Made by a program: the position numbers and the translations under genes. Of a stretch of DNA of 64,000 nucleotides, positions 1-8,262 are shown in pieces. Position 1 is the stretch's first letter, and each line of letters opens with the position of its first letter. The stretch is from Luteimonas sp. RC10. GTDB lineage: Bacteria > Pseudomonadota > Gammaproteobacteria > Xanthomonadales > Xanthomonadaceae. The notes beneath the pieces are model-generated. The model was not told where the DNA came from. It saw only the letters and a program-made list of their open reading frames with translations, and made no database searches. The DNA lies in assembly GCF_014192745.1 (NCBI RefSeq), contig NZ_JACHYJ010000001.1, forward strand, positions 434,001 to 498,000. The letters run 5' to 3'.

Positions 1-508
1 TGTCGATCCCCAGCACCTGGACCGCCTGGAACCAGCTCGCCGACAGCGCCAGGCTGCAGAAGAACGCGGTCAGCAGCGGCACGCAGAGCACCGCCGCCCA
101 GAACCGCGGCGCGACCGCCTTGGCGACCGGATCGATCGCCATTAGGCCGAGTGCGGTGATCTGGTCGGTCGCCCGCATCAGGCCCAGTTCGGCGGCGATC
201 GAACTGCCGGCACGGCCCACGAACAGCAGCGCGGTCAGCACCGGCGCCAGTTCCCGGTACAGGCCCAGGCCGATCAGCACGCTGACCTGGTTGCTGGCGC
301 CATAGGTCTCCAGCGCGCGATAGCCCAGCAGCGTCAGCGACAGGCCGACGAAGGCACCGCCCACGGCAATGATCGGCAACGAGCGGCCGCCGATCTTGTA
401 GACCTCGCGCAGCAGTTCGGCGAAGAAATCGGCGGTCGGGCGGGAGGCGCGCAGCACCGACAACGAGAACAGCCCGGCGCGACCGAGCGAGCGGATGGCG
501 GCGGTCAT
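1..508 (-). CDS. mlaE: MlaE-type ABC transporter permease (partial, C-terminus outside window)
   Basis: Inner-membrane permease of the Mla/Ttg2 system that moves phospholipids between the outer and inner membranes and so keeps the outer-membrane leaflets asymmetric. About 169 N-terminal residues are visible. They carry the family core motif (GLYRELAPVLTALLF followed by GRAGSSIAAELG) and several hydrophobic segments. The ATG at 508 was chosen because the protein then begins MTAAIRSLGRAG, as family members do; the frame stays open upstream but offers no better ATG. It lies 52 bp after the mlaF stop on the same strand, so the two are probably cotranscribed, with mlaD-type genes expected beyond the window edge. 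Family assignment is firm; the exact start is less so. Confidence 0.88.
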   Translation of the reverse strand, partial: MTAAIRSLGRAGLFSLSVLRASRPTADFFAELLREVYKIGGRSLPIIAVGGAFVGLSLTLLGYRALETYGASNQVSVLIGLGLYRELAPVLTALLFVGRAGSSIAAELGLMRATDQITALGLMAIDPVAKAVAPRFWAAVLCVPLLTAFFCSLALSASWFQAVQVLGID

Positions 509-560
509 CGGCGGCGTCCCGAGCAGCGATGGCGGGTCGTACGCAAGCGGATCGAACGCG

Positions 561-1361
561 TCATGCGGCCTCCGTCCGGGCGAGGTCGGCACGGTCGAAC
601 GCGATCGGCCCATCGGGCTCGCCGCGCAGGAACTGCCGCACCAGCGGGTCGTCGGAGGCCTCGAGCGCGGCCGGGGTGCCGGCGAATACGATCCGGCCGT
701 TGGCGATCACCACCGCGCGGTCGGCGACCGGCAGCGTCTCGTGGACATGGTGGGTCACCACGATGCTGGTCAGCCCCAGGCTGGCATTGAGCCGGGCGAT
801 CAGGCTCATGATCACGCCCGAGGCGATCGGATCCAGGCCGGTCAGCGGCTCGTCGTAGATCATCAGCGGCGGATCGAGCGCCAGCGCGCGGGCCAGCGCG
901 ACGCGGCGCGCCATGCCGCCCGACAGCTCGCGCGGGTACAGGTCGGCAGCCGCGCGCAGGCCCACCGCCTGCAGCTTCATATCGACCAGCCGCGCGATCA
1001 CCGGCTTGGGCAGGTCGGTGTGGATGCGCAGCGGCAACGCGATGTTCTCGGCCGCGGTGAGATCGGTCAGCAGGCCGTTGCCCTGCAGCAGTACGCCGAT
1101 GCTCTTGCGCATCTCCAGCAGCGCGCGCTGGCGCTGCGGCACCGGACGCCCGAATACCTCGACCTTGCCGGCGGCCGGCACCAGCTCGCCGGTCAGCGCC
1201 GAGAGCAGGGTCGACTTGCCACTGCCCGACGGCCCCAGCACCGCGGTCACGCTGCCGCGTGGCACCGTCAGGTCGATGTCCGCAAGCACGGTCCGGCCGC
1301 CGCGATCGAGGCGGACCCGGTCGAGACGGACGGCGATGTCGGGGGCAGGATCGAAGGACAC
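561..1361 (-). CDS. mlaF: MlaF-type ABC transporter ATP-binding protein
   Basis: Cytoplasmic ATPase that powers the Mla phospholipid transporter together with MlaE. A protein of 266 residues. Walker A GPSGSGKST is near residues 43-51, the ABC signature LSGGM near 146-150, Walker B LMIYDE near 166-171, and an H-loop in VVTHH. The segment MARRVALARALALDP and the C-terminal RQFLRGEPDGP match MlaF rather than generic ABC ATPases. No ATG lies near the domain start, so the GTG at 1361 is taken; a TTG further upstream is possible. First visible gene of a minus-strand operon, with mlaE following. Confidence 0.88.
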   Translation of the reverse strand: MSFDPAPDIAVRLDRVRLDRGGRTVLADIDLTVPRGSVTAVLGPSGSGKSTLLSALTGELVPAAGKVEVFGRPVPQRQRALLEMRKSIGVLLQGNGLLTDLTAAENIALPLRIHTDLPKPVIARLVDMKLQAVGLRAAADLYPRELSGGMARRVALARALALDPPLMIYDEPLTGLDPIASGVIMSLIARLNASLGLTSIVVTHHVHETLPVADRAVVIANGRIVFAGTPAALEASDDPLVRQFLRGEPDGPIAFDRADLARTEAA

Positions 1362-1593
1362 GCAAGCGGCCGAAGTTAAAAACCCGTCAAGGGTGGCGAA
1401 GTGCAACTGAACACAGGCGGAGTGACTGAACCGAATAGTACAGTAATTCAGTCCTGCCTGAACGCCGCACCGCAGTGTGCGACGCGTTATCTGCAGGCCT
1501 GTTCGCGTTCGCGCCAGCGCGGCGATGCGGCGGCGGCATCCGATTGCCTGGCCGGCCGCGAGCCGGGTCGATCGCCGGCCGTCCTGCCGCGGG

Positions 1594-3606
1594 TCATGCG
1601 CCCGGGTCGGCAACTGCCTCGCGGGCAGGCTCCGCCGGCGTGGTGTCCGTCCGCTCGGCCATGTCCTCATGCAGGATCCGGCGGATCTCCAGAACCGCCG
1701 GTGCGGTCTCCTGCACGCTGTGCCCGGACACGATGATCTTTTCCGACAGCGCGCCCGGCAGGTGCGCGCTGCGGTACGGCACCAGGCCGTCGTCACTGTC
1801 CTCCAGGCCCCCCTCGGCGCTGCGGCGCGCGATGATCGAATGCAGCCGCACCGCGGGTGAGATCGGAAACTGCGCGGCCGCGCGCACGAATGGATCGTCC
1901 TTGGACAGGTTGTCGATGCTGTTGGGCAAACGCGCCTCGCGCCGGTCCTCATCGTGGCCCGCCAGGGCCTGGATCACGTCGCCGAAGCCCTCGAGCAAGG
2001 TCAGCGGCAGCCGCACCAGGCCCGACACCCAGCGCCCCAGCCGGGTGCCCGCAACCTCGGTGCCACGGTGCGGCGCGGCGATGAACACGGCGCGCCCGAC
2101 CTGCGGCAGCGGCTCGAAGCGCAGCATCGGCTCGAGCCGAGGGCGGATCCGCGCCAGCCGTGCCGGTTCGATCTCGCGCGTCTGGACGAACGTGTTCCAC
2201 AGCGCATCGCCCGACGAGGACACCAGCAATCGCGCGATCACTCCACCCATGCTGTGGCCGACCAGCACGATGTCGTGCGAGGCCGGCGCCTGCCCGCCGG
2301 GGTCGACATGCGCCAGCGCGTCGATCACCAGGCGCCGGATCGCGGCCTGGTTGAGCGCGATCGGCATGTTGGTCGGGTAGTAGACCTGCCAGACCTGGTA
2401 ATTCCGGCGCAGCGCCTCGTCGCCCATGATCTCGTTGGCGACGTTGACCCAGGCCTCGGGACTGCTGGCCAGGCCATGGATCATCAGCACGATGCGACGC
2501 TGCGGATCGTAGGGCTGCATCATGTACAGATGCGGGCGCTCGATCCCGCGCTCGCGGCCGAGCAAGGTGCGCAGCGACTGCACGGCGAACCCCGAGCGCG
2601 CCAGCCACAACCCGTAGCCGGCGCTGAAGTTCGCGGCCAGCGGCACCGACTGGCCACGCAGCACCACGGTGTCCTCGATATAGGGATCGTGCGCGCTGGC
2701 CAGCACCTCGCGCGTGGCCAGGACCTCGGCTGCATCCTCGCCCGGAAAGCGAAACAGCAGGGTCAGGCTCGGAGACGGCATCTCGCTCCATGCCGGCACG
2801 TCCGGGCGGTGACCGGCGCGCGCGTCGGGTGCGGCCGACGCGGCGGCGGCCACCGGGTCGTCCATCACCGCCACCAGCTCGGCGCCGAAGCCATCGCGGC
2901 GATAGATGCTGCGCAGGCCCTTGAACGACAGCGACGCGGCCGGCAGCAGTTCCTGCGGCATGTCCGTGCCGCCGGGCAGGCGCACGCCGGTCACGTCCAT
3001 ATGCAGCGTCCAGCCGGCGACCTCGATGCGGTCGGTCGCCGGTGCGCTGCGCAAGCGCGTGTCGAACAGCTGCGTCGAGGCCGCCTGGACGGCATGGTTG
3101 TACCAGTCGCGGACCTGGGTCTGGCGATCCTCGAATGCACGCTCGCCTGGCGAACGCGCGGTGTAGAACAGGTACACGTAGGCATGGCGCGCGGCTTCCA
3201 GCAGCGCCTGCAGCCGGGCATCGGCGCTCGCCGGGTCGACCGGTTTTCCAGGCACCGGCGAGGCCAGCGTCAGGGCGTGCTGCAACCACAGTTCCGATAG
3301 CGCCGATTGCAGGCGTTCGTCGGCAATGCCCTCCACGCCCGACAAGGCACGGATGCAATCGATCGACGGCTGCACGCAGGCGGCGGTGTCGAGACCGGCG
3401 ACGCGGATCGTCTGCGCGGTGGCGGCGCTGAGGCGGCCGGTGGTCAGGATGTCGCCACGCTGCAACGCGATGGTTTCGCCGGGCGTCATCGGCGTGACCG
3501 CAACCGAGGGCCCGAACTCGCGCAGGATCGCGCAGCCGCCGAGCGCGGCCACCAGCAGTGCGGCGGTGACGGTCCGCCCCAGCCACGTGGACGAACGGCC
3601 CGTCAT
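1594..3606 (-). CDS. alpha/beta-fold hydrolase lipoprotein
   Basis: A large (670 aa) putative lipase or esterase anchored as a lipoprotein; the substrate is unknown. The signal peptide ends in lipobox LGGC with Cys25. The first ~340 residues match nothing I recognise. The C-terminal half has an alpha/beta-hydrolase core: the oxyanion-type HGLASSPEAW near residue 375, the nucleophile elbow GHSMGG near 450, an acidic stretch DSDDGLVPY, and a late His in SGHSVQE that could complete the triad. Its start overlaps the stop of the upstream DUF4105 gene by 4 bp (ATGA), so the pair is probably translationally coupled and may work together in the envelope. Confidence 0.82.
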   Translation of the reverse strand: MTGRSSTWLGRTVTAALLVAALGGCAILREFGPSVAVTPMTPGETIALQRGDILTTGRLSAATAQTIRVAGLDTAACVQPSIDCIRALSGVEGIADERLQSALSELWLQHALTLASPVPGKPVDPASADARLQALLEAARHAYVYLFYTARSPGERAFEDRQTQVRDWYNHAVQAASTQLFDTRLRSAPATDRIEVAGWTLHMDVTGVRLPGGTDMPQELLPAASLSFKGLRSIYRRDGFGAELVAVMDDPVAAAASAAPDARAGHRPDVPAWSEMPSPSLTLLFRFPGEDAAEVLATREVLASAHDPYIEDTVVLRGQSVPLAANFSAGYGLWLARSGFAVQSLRTLLGRERGIERPHLYMMQPYDPQRRIVLMIHGLASSPEAWVNVANEIMGDEALRRNYQVWQVYYPTNMPIALNQAAIRRLVIDALAHVDPGGQAPASHDIVLVGHSMGGVIARLLVSSSGDALWNTFVQTREIEPARLARIRPRLEPMLRFEPLPQVGRAVFIAAPHRGTEVAGTRLGRWVSGLVRLPLTLLEGFGDVIQALAGHDEDRREARLPNSIDNLSKDDPFVRAAAQFPISPAVRLHSIIARRSAEGGLEDSDDGLVPYRSAHLPGALSEKIIVSGHSVQETAPAVLEIRRILHEDMAERTDTTPAEPAREAVADPGA

Positions 3607-4667
3607 GGCGTGGCGGCGGGCACGCCCGGCACGCCCTGGCGGATCGCACGCGGGAACTCGGCTGCCGGCCCGTCGAAGGCGCGCGCGCGCGCGGTGATGC
3701 GGCCGGCCGCGCGCAGCGTCTCGAGGTCATAGCCCGGTACCAACCCGTCGTGGTCGTAGGCATAGCCGTCGAAGTGCCCCGACAGCAGCAGCCGGTAATC
3801 GAGCGGCAGCGCAGGCGCGATGCGACGCGCGAGCGCGAACACGATCGTCGTGCAGTTGCTGGTCAGCGTGTTGTAGAAGCGCGGCTTGCGCTGCAGCCGG
3901 GCCGCCTCGTCGAGATAGCCCAGGAACACCTCGCGCAGTTGCGCCGGCGGCACATCGAGCCGGTACAGATACACATCCTCGCCACGGATATTGCTGCGCA
4001 CGCGCACGATGTCGTATTCGTCGGCGGCCACCAGCACGGTTTCGAACTGGCGGAAGAAGCCGCCGACCGCCGAGAACGACTCGTCGCGCTCCTTGCGGAT
4101 TTCCAGCGAAAAGACCAGTTGGCGGCCATCGTCGAAACCGAACGAGACCAGCATGTGGGCGATATGCGGGCCCATCCAGTACGACAGGATCAGGTCGGCC
4201 GACACCAGACGCTCGAGGTCGTAGGTTCGCGTCTCCCAGCGCACGGTGTAGTCGTTATCGCTGCGCCAGTCGAAATTGCGGACATTGCGGAGCGTGACCC
4301 GATTGCCTTCGACATCGGCCTCGAGCAATCGCGCGACATCGTCAGCCCACAGCCGCGCATGCGAGGGCAGCAAGGTCTGCCACCAGCCGAGCAGCATCAG
4401 CAGTGCGATCCCGCCGATGATCGGGGCAATGCGACCGCGCGCTTGCCGCGGCCGCGGCGGCAGGGACACCAGCACAGCCACGGCGACGACCAGCCAGACC
4501 GCGATCAGCAACCATCGCCAAGGCTCGGGCGCCTGGTATCCCAGCGCGAATGCGCCCCACACCGCCACGGGCACGACCGCCAGCGCGGCCACGGCGGTGC
4601 CGAGCCAAGGCCTCACTGGGCGGCGCGCGGTCGTCGAGGGTGGATCGGTGAGGGAATCGGGCGCCAT
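3603..4667 (-). CDS. DUF4105-domain inner-membrane protein
   Basis: Conserved membrane protein of 354 aa, function unknown. The N-terminus has three hydrophobic segments (about residues 22-44, 50-68 and 84-100). A predicted periplasmic domain of the DUF4105 type follows, recognisable from the YWMGPHIAHMLVSFGF region, the YDIVRVRSN segment and the Cys-containing TLTSNCTT motif (a papain-like NlpC/P60-related fold has been suggested for such domains). It overlaps the downstream lipoprotein hydrolase by ATGA. No catalytic role can be stated from sequence alone. Confidence 0.8.
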   Translation of the reverse strand: MAPDSLTDPPSTTARRPVRPWLGTAVAALAVVPVAVWGAFALGYQAPEPWRWLLIAVWLVVAVAVLVSLPPRPRQARGRIAPIIGGIALLMLLGWWQTLLPSHARLWADDVARLLEADVEGNRVTLRNVRNFDWRSDNDYTVRWETRTYDLERLVSADLILSYWMGPHIAHMLVSFGFDDGRQLVFSLEIRKERDESFSAVGGFFRQFETVLVAADEYDIVRVRSNIRGEDVYLYRLDVPPAQLREVFLGYLDEAARLQRKPRFYNTLTSNCTTIVFALARRIAPALPLDYRLLLSGHFDGYAYDHDGLVPGYDLETLRAAGRITARARAFDGPAAEFPRAIRQGVPGVPAATP

Positions 4668-4943
4668 GTCGCGGGTCTGAGCCGGGCCTGCGATGGCAGG
4701 ACGTGTTCATCCTAGCAATATTTGAACCCGTAAGTACACTATTTGATCGGCGGGTCGAACGCCGCCAGCACGCTGTCCATAGGAGCATGCATGCTGCGGG
4801 GAGCGTCTCAACGGTTGCTGCGAGCCTGAACGAGCTGCGCCGCCTGGGCGCAACTTACGCAATTTGAGCCAAACCACGACACCCCCGCGACATACGACGC
4901 GAAAGACTGGGCGCGTCACTTCCGACCGACCCAGGAGTTTTCC

Positions 4944-5255
4944 ATGCGTCGTATCGTGCTTCCTCTCGCGGCTGCGGCTGCCTTCGCGCTGACCGCGTGT
5001 AATAACCACGACACCCCGGCCACGGGCCCTGCGCCGACGACCGACCCGGCGACCGCACCGCCACCGATGGACTCGCCAACACCACCGCCCAGCGATCCGA
5101 TGACGCCGCCGCCGACCGACCCGACGCTGCCGCCGAACGATCCGGTCGATCCGACCATGCCGCCGCCGACCGATCCCACGATGCAGCCGCCGACCGATCC
5201 GACCACCACGCCGCCGGCACCGCCGACCGGTCAGGACTCGACGACCGGCACCTGA
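4944..5255 (+). CDS. proline-rich repeat lipoprotein
   Basis: Small lipoprotein (103 aa). The signal peptide ends in lipobox LTAC with Cys19. The mature part is almost wholly low-complexity: Pro, Thr and Asp in degenerate PPPTDPT-like units between residues ~30 and 95. No enzymatic domain is present; an extended, unfolded spacer tethered to the outer membrane is the most that can be inferred. RBS-like AGGAG precedes the ATG. It is followed by a strong rho-independent terminator, so it is a single-gene transcript. Specific function unknown. Confidence 0.75.
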   Translation: MRRIVLPLAAAAAFALTACNNHDTPATGPAPTTDPATAPPPMDSPTPPPSDPMTPPPTDPTLPPNDPVDPTMPPPTDPTMQPPTDPTTTPPAPPTGQDSTTGT

Positions 5256-5342
5256 TCGCGCGGGGCTGGCCCTTTTCTCCACCCAGCTCTCTCTGCCCGG
5301 TTCGACGCGCAACCAGCGCAACGCTCTCTCTCAACCGGTGTT

Positions 5343-5371
5343 GCCGCCCGTGTCTCACGGGCGGCTTTTTA
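5343..5371 (+). terminator. rho-independent terminator after the Pro-rich lipoprotein
   Basis: A perfect 10-bp stem (GCCGCCCGTG pairing with CACGGGCGGC) with a 3-nt loop is followed directly by TTTTTATT on the plus strand. It ends the short lipoprotein transcript and separates it from the convergent M28 peptidase gene. Confidence 0.92.
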
Positions 5372-5456
5372 TTGGTGTCATGCCGGCGCCAGCAGGCGCG
5401 GTAGACGCACGGTGTCGCAACAGTCCACCGCTTGCCTGCACCGCCGCCCTCGCCTC

Positions 5457-7184
5457 TCAGCGCGGCGGACTGCGGCGGGCGTCGTCGCTGACAATGCGGC
5501 GCGCGCGGAACTCGCTGTCGTCGTTCCACTGCGGCCAGTCGGTCGTATTGGCGAGCGCGGCCGCCAGACGGTAGACCGTGCGCGTATCGGCAGTTGGTCC
5601 GGCCATGTCCCAGCTGTCGTCGAAGGCGTCGCCCGGCTGGTGGTAGCGGTGCGCGAAGTAATCGGCGCGCGCCGCCTTGCCGCCGGCCACGCCGCCATCG
5701 AGCTGGTCCATGCCCGGCCCGATCGTCAGCGCAGGCACACCGGCCTGGGCGAACGCGAAATGGTCGGCGCGGTAGAACAGCCCGGCTTCGAGATTGGGAT
5801 CGGGCGACCAACTGCGGCCATCGACGGCTGCGGCCGCGGCCAGGTCGCGCTCCAGCGACACGCGGCCGTTGCCCCAGGACGAGATGTCGCGGGTTTCGCC
5901 GTCCGGGCTCCACATTTCCATGTTCAGCACCGCGGCCGTGGTCTCGAGCGGACGCAGCGGATTGGCCGCGTAGTAAGTCGCACCGAGCAGGCCATTCTCC
6001 TCGGCCGTCAACGCGATGAACTGCAGCGTGCGGGCCGGGCGCGGGCCGGCGGCGAACACGCGCGCCAGTTCGATCAGCGACGCGATCGCGGTCGCGTTGT
6101 CGACCGCGCCGTTGATGATCGCATCGCCGCTGGCATCGGGCTCGCCGACCCCGAAGCTGTCCCAGTGACCCGACAGCACGACCGTCTCGTCTGGACGCGA
6201 CGCGCCCGGCAGCACACCGACCACGTTGTGGCTGGTCACGCGCTCGCGCTGCACATCGAAGGCGATGTCCAGGCGCGCATCGCCGAGCGCGCCGCCACGG
6301 AAACCGGGCTGCTGCGCCCGGCGCTTCTCGGCCTCGAAATCGAGCCCGGCATCGGCGAACAGGCGCACCGCGACCTCGCGCTGCATCCAGCCGCGCATCG
6401 GCAGGTGATGGGTCTGAGCGTCGGCGCGGACGATGTCGTACTGCGGCCCGGCGCGACCGTTGCGCACCGTCGCCCACGGGTAGGACGCCGGCTCGGTCTC
6501 GTGGACGATCAGCACGCCCGCCGCGCCGCGGCGCGCCGCCTCTTCGTACTTGTAGGTCCAGCGGCCGTACCAGGTCAGCGCCCGCCCGCCGAAGCGACCC
6601 GGCGCCTCGGCCTCGAAATCGGGATCGTTGATCAGCACCACGACCAGCTTGCCGGCGACGTCGAGCCCGGCGTAGTCGTCCCAGTCGAGTTCCGGCGCCG
6701 TGATGCCGTAGCCGGCGAACACGACCGGCAGATTAGCCAGGTCCACGCGTCCACCCGGCCGCAGGGTCTCGACCGCGATGTCGTCGCCATTGGCGAGCGC
6801 GCGCGTCTGCCCGCCGACATGCACGCGCGCCTCGACCGGACCGACGATCGCACTGCGCTCGAGCACGACCGCCTGGGTCCAGCCGCCGTCGTCGCCGCCC
6901 GGCGACAACCCGGCCTGCGCGAACTGTTCGGCGATGTAGGCGATGGTCTTGCGCTCGCCCTCGGTCGTCGGCGCGCGCCCTTCGAATGCGTCGGAGGCGA
7001 GCACCGACAGGTGCCGCGCGAGGTTGTCGGCAACGATCCCGCCACCCGGCACATCGGCCGTTGCGCCCGGAGCAGGGCCGGAGCTGGGGTCGGGACCGGC
7101 GACAGCGGCGAACGCCGGCACGCCGGCCAGCGACAACACCAGAGCGGTGGACAGGAGAGCGGCAGGCACAGCGCGGCGTGGCAT
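5457..7184 (-). CDS. M28-family zinc aminopeptidase, secreted
   Basis: Secreted metallopeptidase of the M28 family (575 aa), which removes N-terminal residues from peptides using two zinc ions. A Sec signal ends near AFA. A protease-associated (PA) insert lies at about residues 130-270. Metal ligands are visible: His in SGHWDSFG (~340), Asp in GAVDNA (~360), Glu-Glu in TAEENG (~395), Asp in the MWSPDG region, and the last His in FAHRYHQPGD (~513). The ATG at 7184 is preferred over the ATGs at 7220/7217 because GAGGAAG sits at RBS distance from it and the signal peptide then begins cleanly with MPRR. It diverges from an I78-type inhibitor lipoprotein about 100 bp away. Confidence 0.88.
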   Translation of the reverse strand: MPRRAVPAALLSTALVLSLAGVPAFAAVAGPDPSSGPAPGATADVPGGGIVADNLARHLSVLASDAFEGRAPTTEGERKTIAYIAEQFAQAGLSPGGDDGGWTQAVVLERSAIVGPVEARVHVGGQTRALANGDDIAVETLRPGGRVDLANLPVVFAGYGITAPELDWDDYAGLDVAGKLVVVLINDPDFEAEAPGRFGGRALTWYGRWTYKYEEAARRGAAGVLIVHETEPASYPWATVRNGRAGPQYDIVRADAQTHHLPMRGWMQREVAVRLFADAGLDFEAEKRRAQQPGFRGGALGDARLDIAFDVQRERVTSHNVVGVLPGASRPDETVVLSGHWDSFGVGEPDASGDAIINGAVDNATAIASLIELARVFAAGPRPARTLQFIALTAEENGLLGATYYAANPLRPLETTAAVLNMEMWSPDGETRDISSWGNGRVSLERDLAAAAAVDGRSWSPDPNLEAGLFYRADHFAFAQAGVPALTIGPGMDQLDGGVAGGKAARADYFAHRYHQPGDAFDDSWDMAGPTADTRTVYRLAAALANTTDWPQWNDDSEFRARRIVSDDARRSPPR

Positions 7185-7287
7185 TGGCGGGGGCTTCCTC
7201 ACATGAATTTTCTCCATCATGCCGCAATTGGCCCGGGCCCCTGCCAGCGGCTACAGTGGAGGATGGTCCCCCCGACAGGAGCACTGC

Positions 7288-7707
7288 ATGTCACGACGCC
7301 TCCGCGTTTCGCTGCCCCGGCCCATGCTGGCCGCCTTGCTGGTGCCCGCGTTTGCACTGGCTGCCTGCGCACCCGCCCATGACGAGGGCTTCGAGGAGGA
7401 ACCGCCCGCCGCCGGCGTCGCCGATGCCGACACCGGTGCCGGCAGTGCGATCGAGACTGAAGCCGCGGCCGGTGAGCCGTCGGCCGAGGGCGCGATCGGC
7501 ACCACGCCCTGCGACACCGAGGCGGTGCAGGCGATGATCGGCCAGGCGGGCACCGACGCGCTCTTCGACAAGGCCCGGCAGGACGCCGGCGCCCGCACCC
7601 ATCGCGTGATCCGTCCCGGCGATGCGGTGACGATGGATTTCCGTGAGGACCGACTGAACATCGACCTCGACGCCGAAGGCCGGATCACCGGATTCCGCTG
7701 CGGCTGA
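7288..7707 (+). CDS. I78-family peptidase-inhibitor lipoprotein
   Basis: Lipoprotein of 139 aa with lipobox LAAC. After a Glu/Ala-rich linker, residues ~70-139 match the I78 inhibitor fold (elastase inhibitor AFLEI type): PCDTEAVQAMIGQ near its start, then RVIRPGDAVTMDFRED, RLNIDLDAEG and a terminal CG. Two Cys residues, one at each end of the domain, could pair. Family members inhibit serine peptidases; here it probably guards the periplasm. It diverges from the M28 peptidase gene, but M28 is a metallopeptidase, so a direct pairing is not implied by family. Start chosen at the ATG preceded by a purine-rich RBS and followed by a signal peptide. Confidence 0.82.
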   Translation: MSRRLRVSLPRPMLAALLVPAFALAACAPAHDEGFEEEPPAAGVADADTGAGSAIETEAAAGEPSAEGAIGTTPCDTEAVQAMIGQAGTDALFDKARQDAGARTHRVIRPGDAVTMDFREDRLNIDLDAEGRITGFRCG

Positions 7708-7729
7708 TGCCGCTGGCGCGGCGGGCGGA

Positions 7730-7954
7730 TCAGCGCTCGTCGCGCCTGCCGAACTCGACCGGTTGGGCGTCGGACTTGCTGCGCCAACGCCCCTCGCCGT
7801 AACGCTCGCAGTCGCGCGAGACCGGCTCACCTGGCTGGTCGGGCCGGCTGACGCACAACGGGTTGTTGTCGACCGCCGCGTTGGTGTCGCGATAGTCCAT
7901 CGTGCCGCAGGCGGCAAGCGGCAGGGCCGCCGCCAAGCTCCACAGGCTGCGCAT
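7730..7954 (-). CDS. small lipoprotein, unknown function
   Basis: A 74-residue protein with a short signal peptide and lipobox LAAC (Cys16). The mature part is hydrophilic, with two further Cys residues (CVSRPDQP and DCERYGEG) that could form a disulfide. No known domain is recognised. Convergent with the I78 inhibitor gene, 22 bp apart. Confidence 0.65.
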   Translation of the reverse strand: MRSLWSLAAALPLAACGTMDYRDTNAAVDNNPLCVSRPDQPGEPVSRDCERYGEGRWRSKSDAQPVEFGRRDER

Positions 7955-8262
7955 GGTTCCAGGCTCCGTTGCGTGATGACGGTCTCGACGATTGCAGGCA
8001 CACGCCGCCTATGCAAGGCCGGCCCGCTGACCAGGCGCTGCACGCAGCGCTGCGATGCCCACGCTGGCATCAGCACCGCCCACACCATGACGATTGATTT
8101 CCCGGCCGCGACGGGGTCGCTGGCCGTTCCCGCTTGCCGAACCCCGCCAGCGGCGGACGGCATTCCCCTTCTGAACCGACCGGCCGCCTAGGGTCGGCCC
8201 GGGAATGCCTGCGCGGTCGTCACGCGCGAGGCTGGCACTCCCTCTCATGACGGGAGCGCCAG
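7955..8262. other. intergenic region between divergent genes, holds one long inverted repeat
   Basis: About 308 bp between a minus-strand lipoprotein gene and the plus-strand LysM gene. Apart from the inverted repeat listed separately, no convincing promoter hexamers, small gene or RNA were seen. It should contain the promoters of both flanking genes. Confidence 0.6.
8159..8209. repeat. nested inverted repeat upstream of the LysM hydrolase
   Basis: Outer arms GGCATTCCC (8159-8167) and GGGAATGCC (8201-8209) are perfect reverse complements. Inside them are CCGACC (8176-8181) and GGTCGG (8192-8197), a second perfect hairpin. The element ends 53 bp before the GTG start of the LysM gene. There is no T-tract, so it is more likely a regulatory site or 5' leader structure than a terminator. 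Confidence 0.6.

Noticed and set aside
508..564. Tiny 19-codon frame with ATGA overlaps bridging mlaF and mlaE
   Set aside because: No RBS or homology; most likely chance, although it could assist translational coupling.
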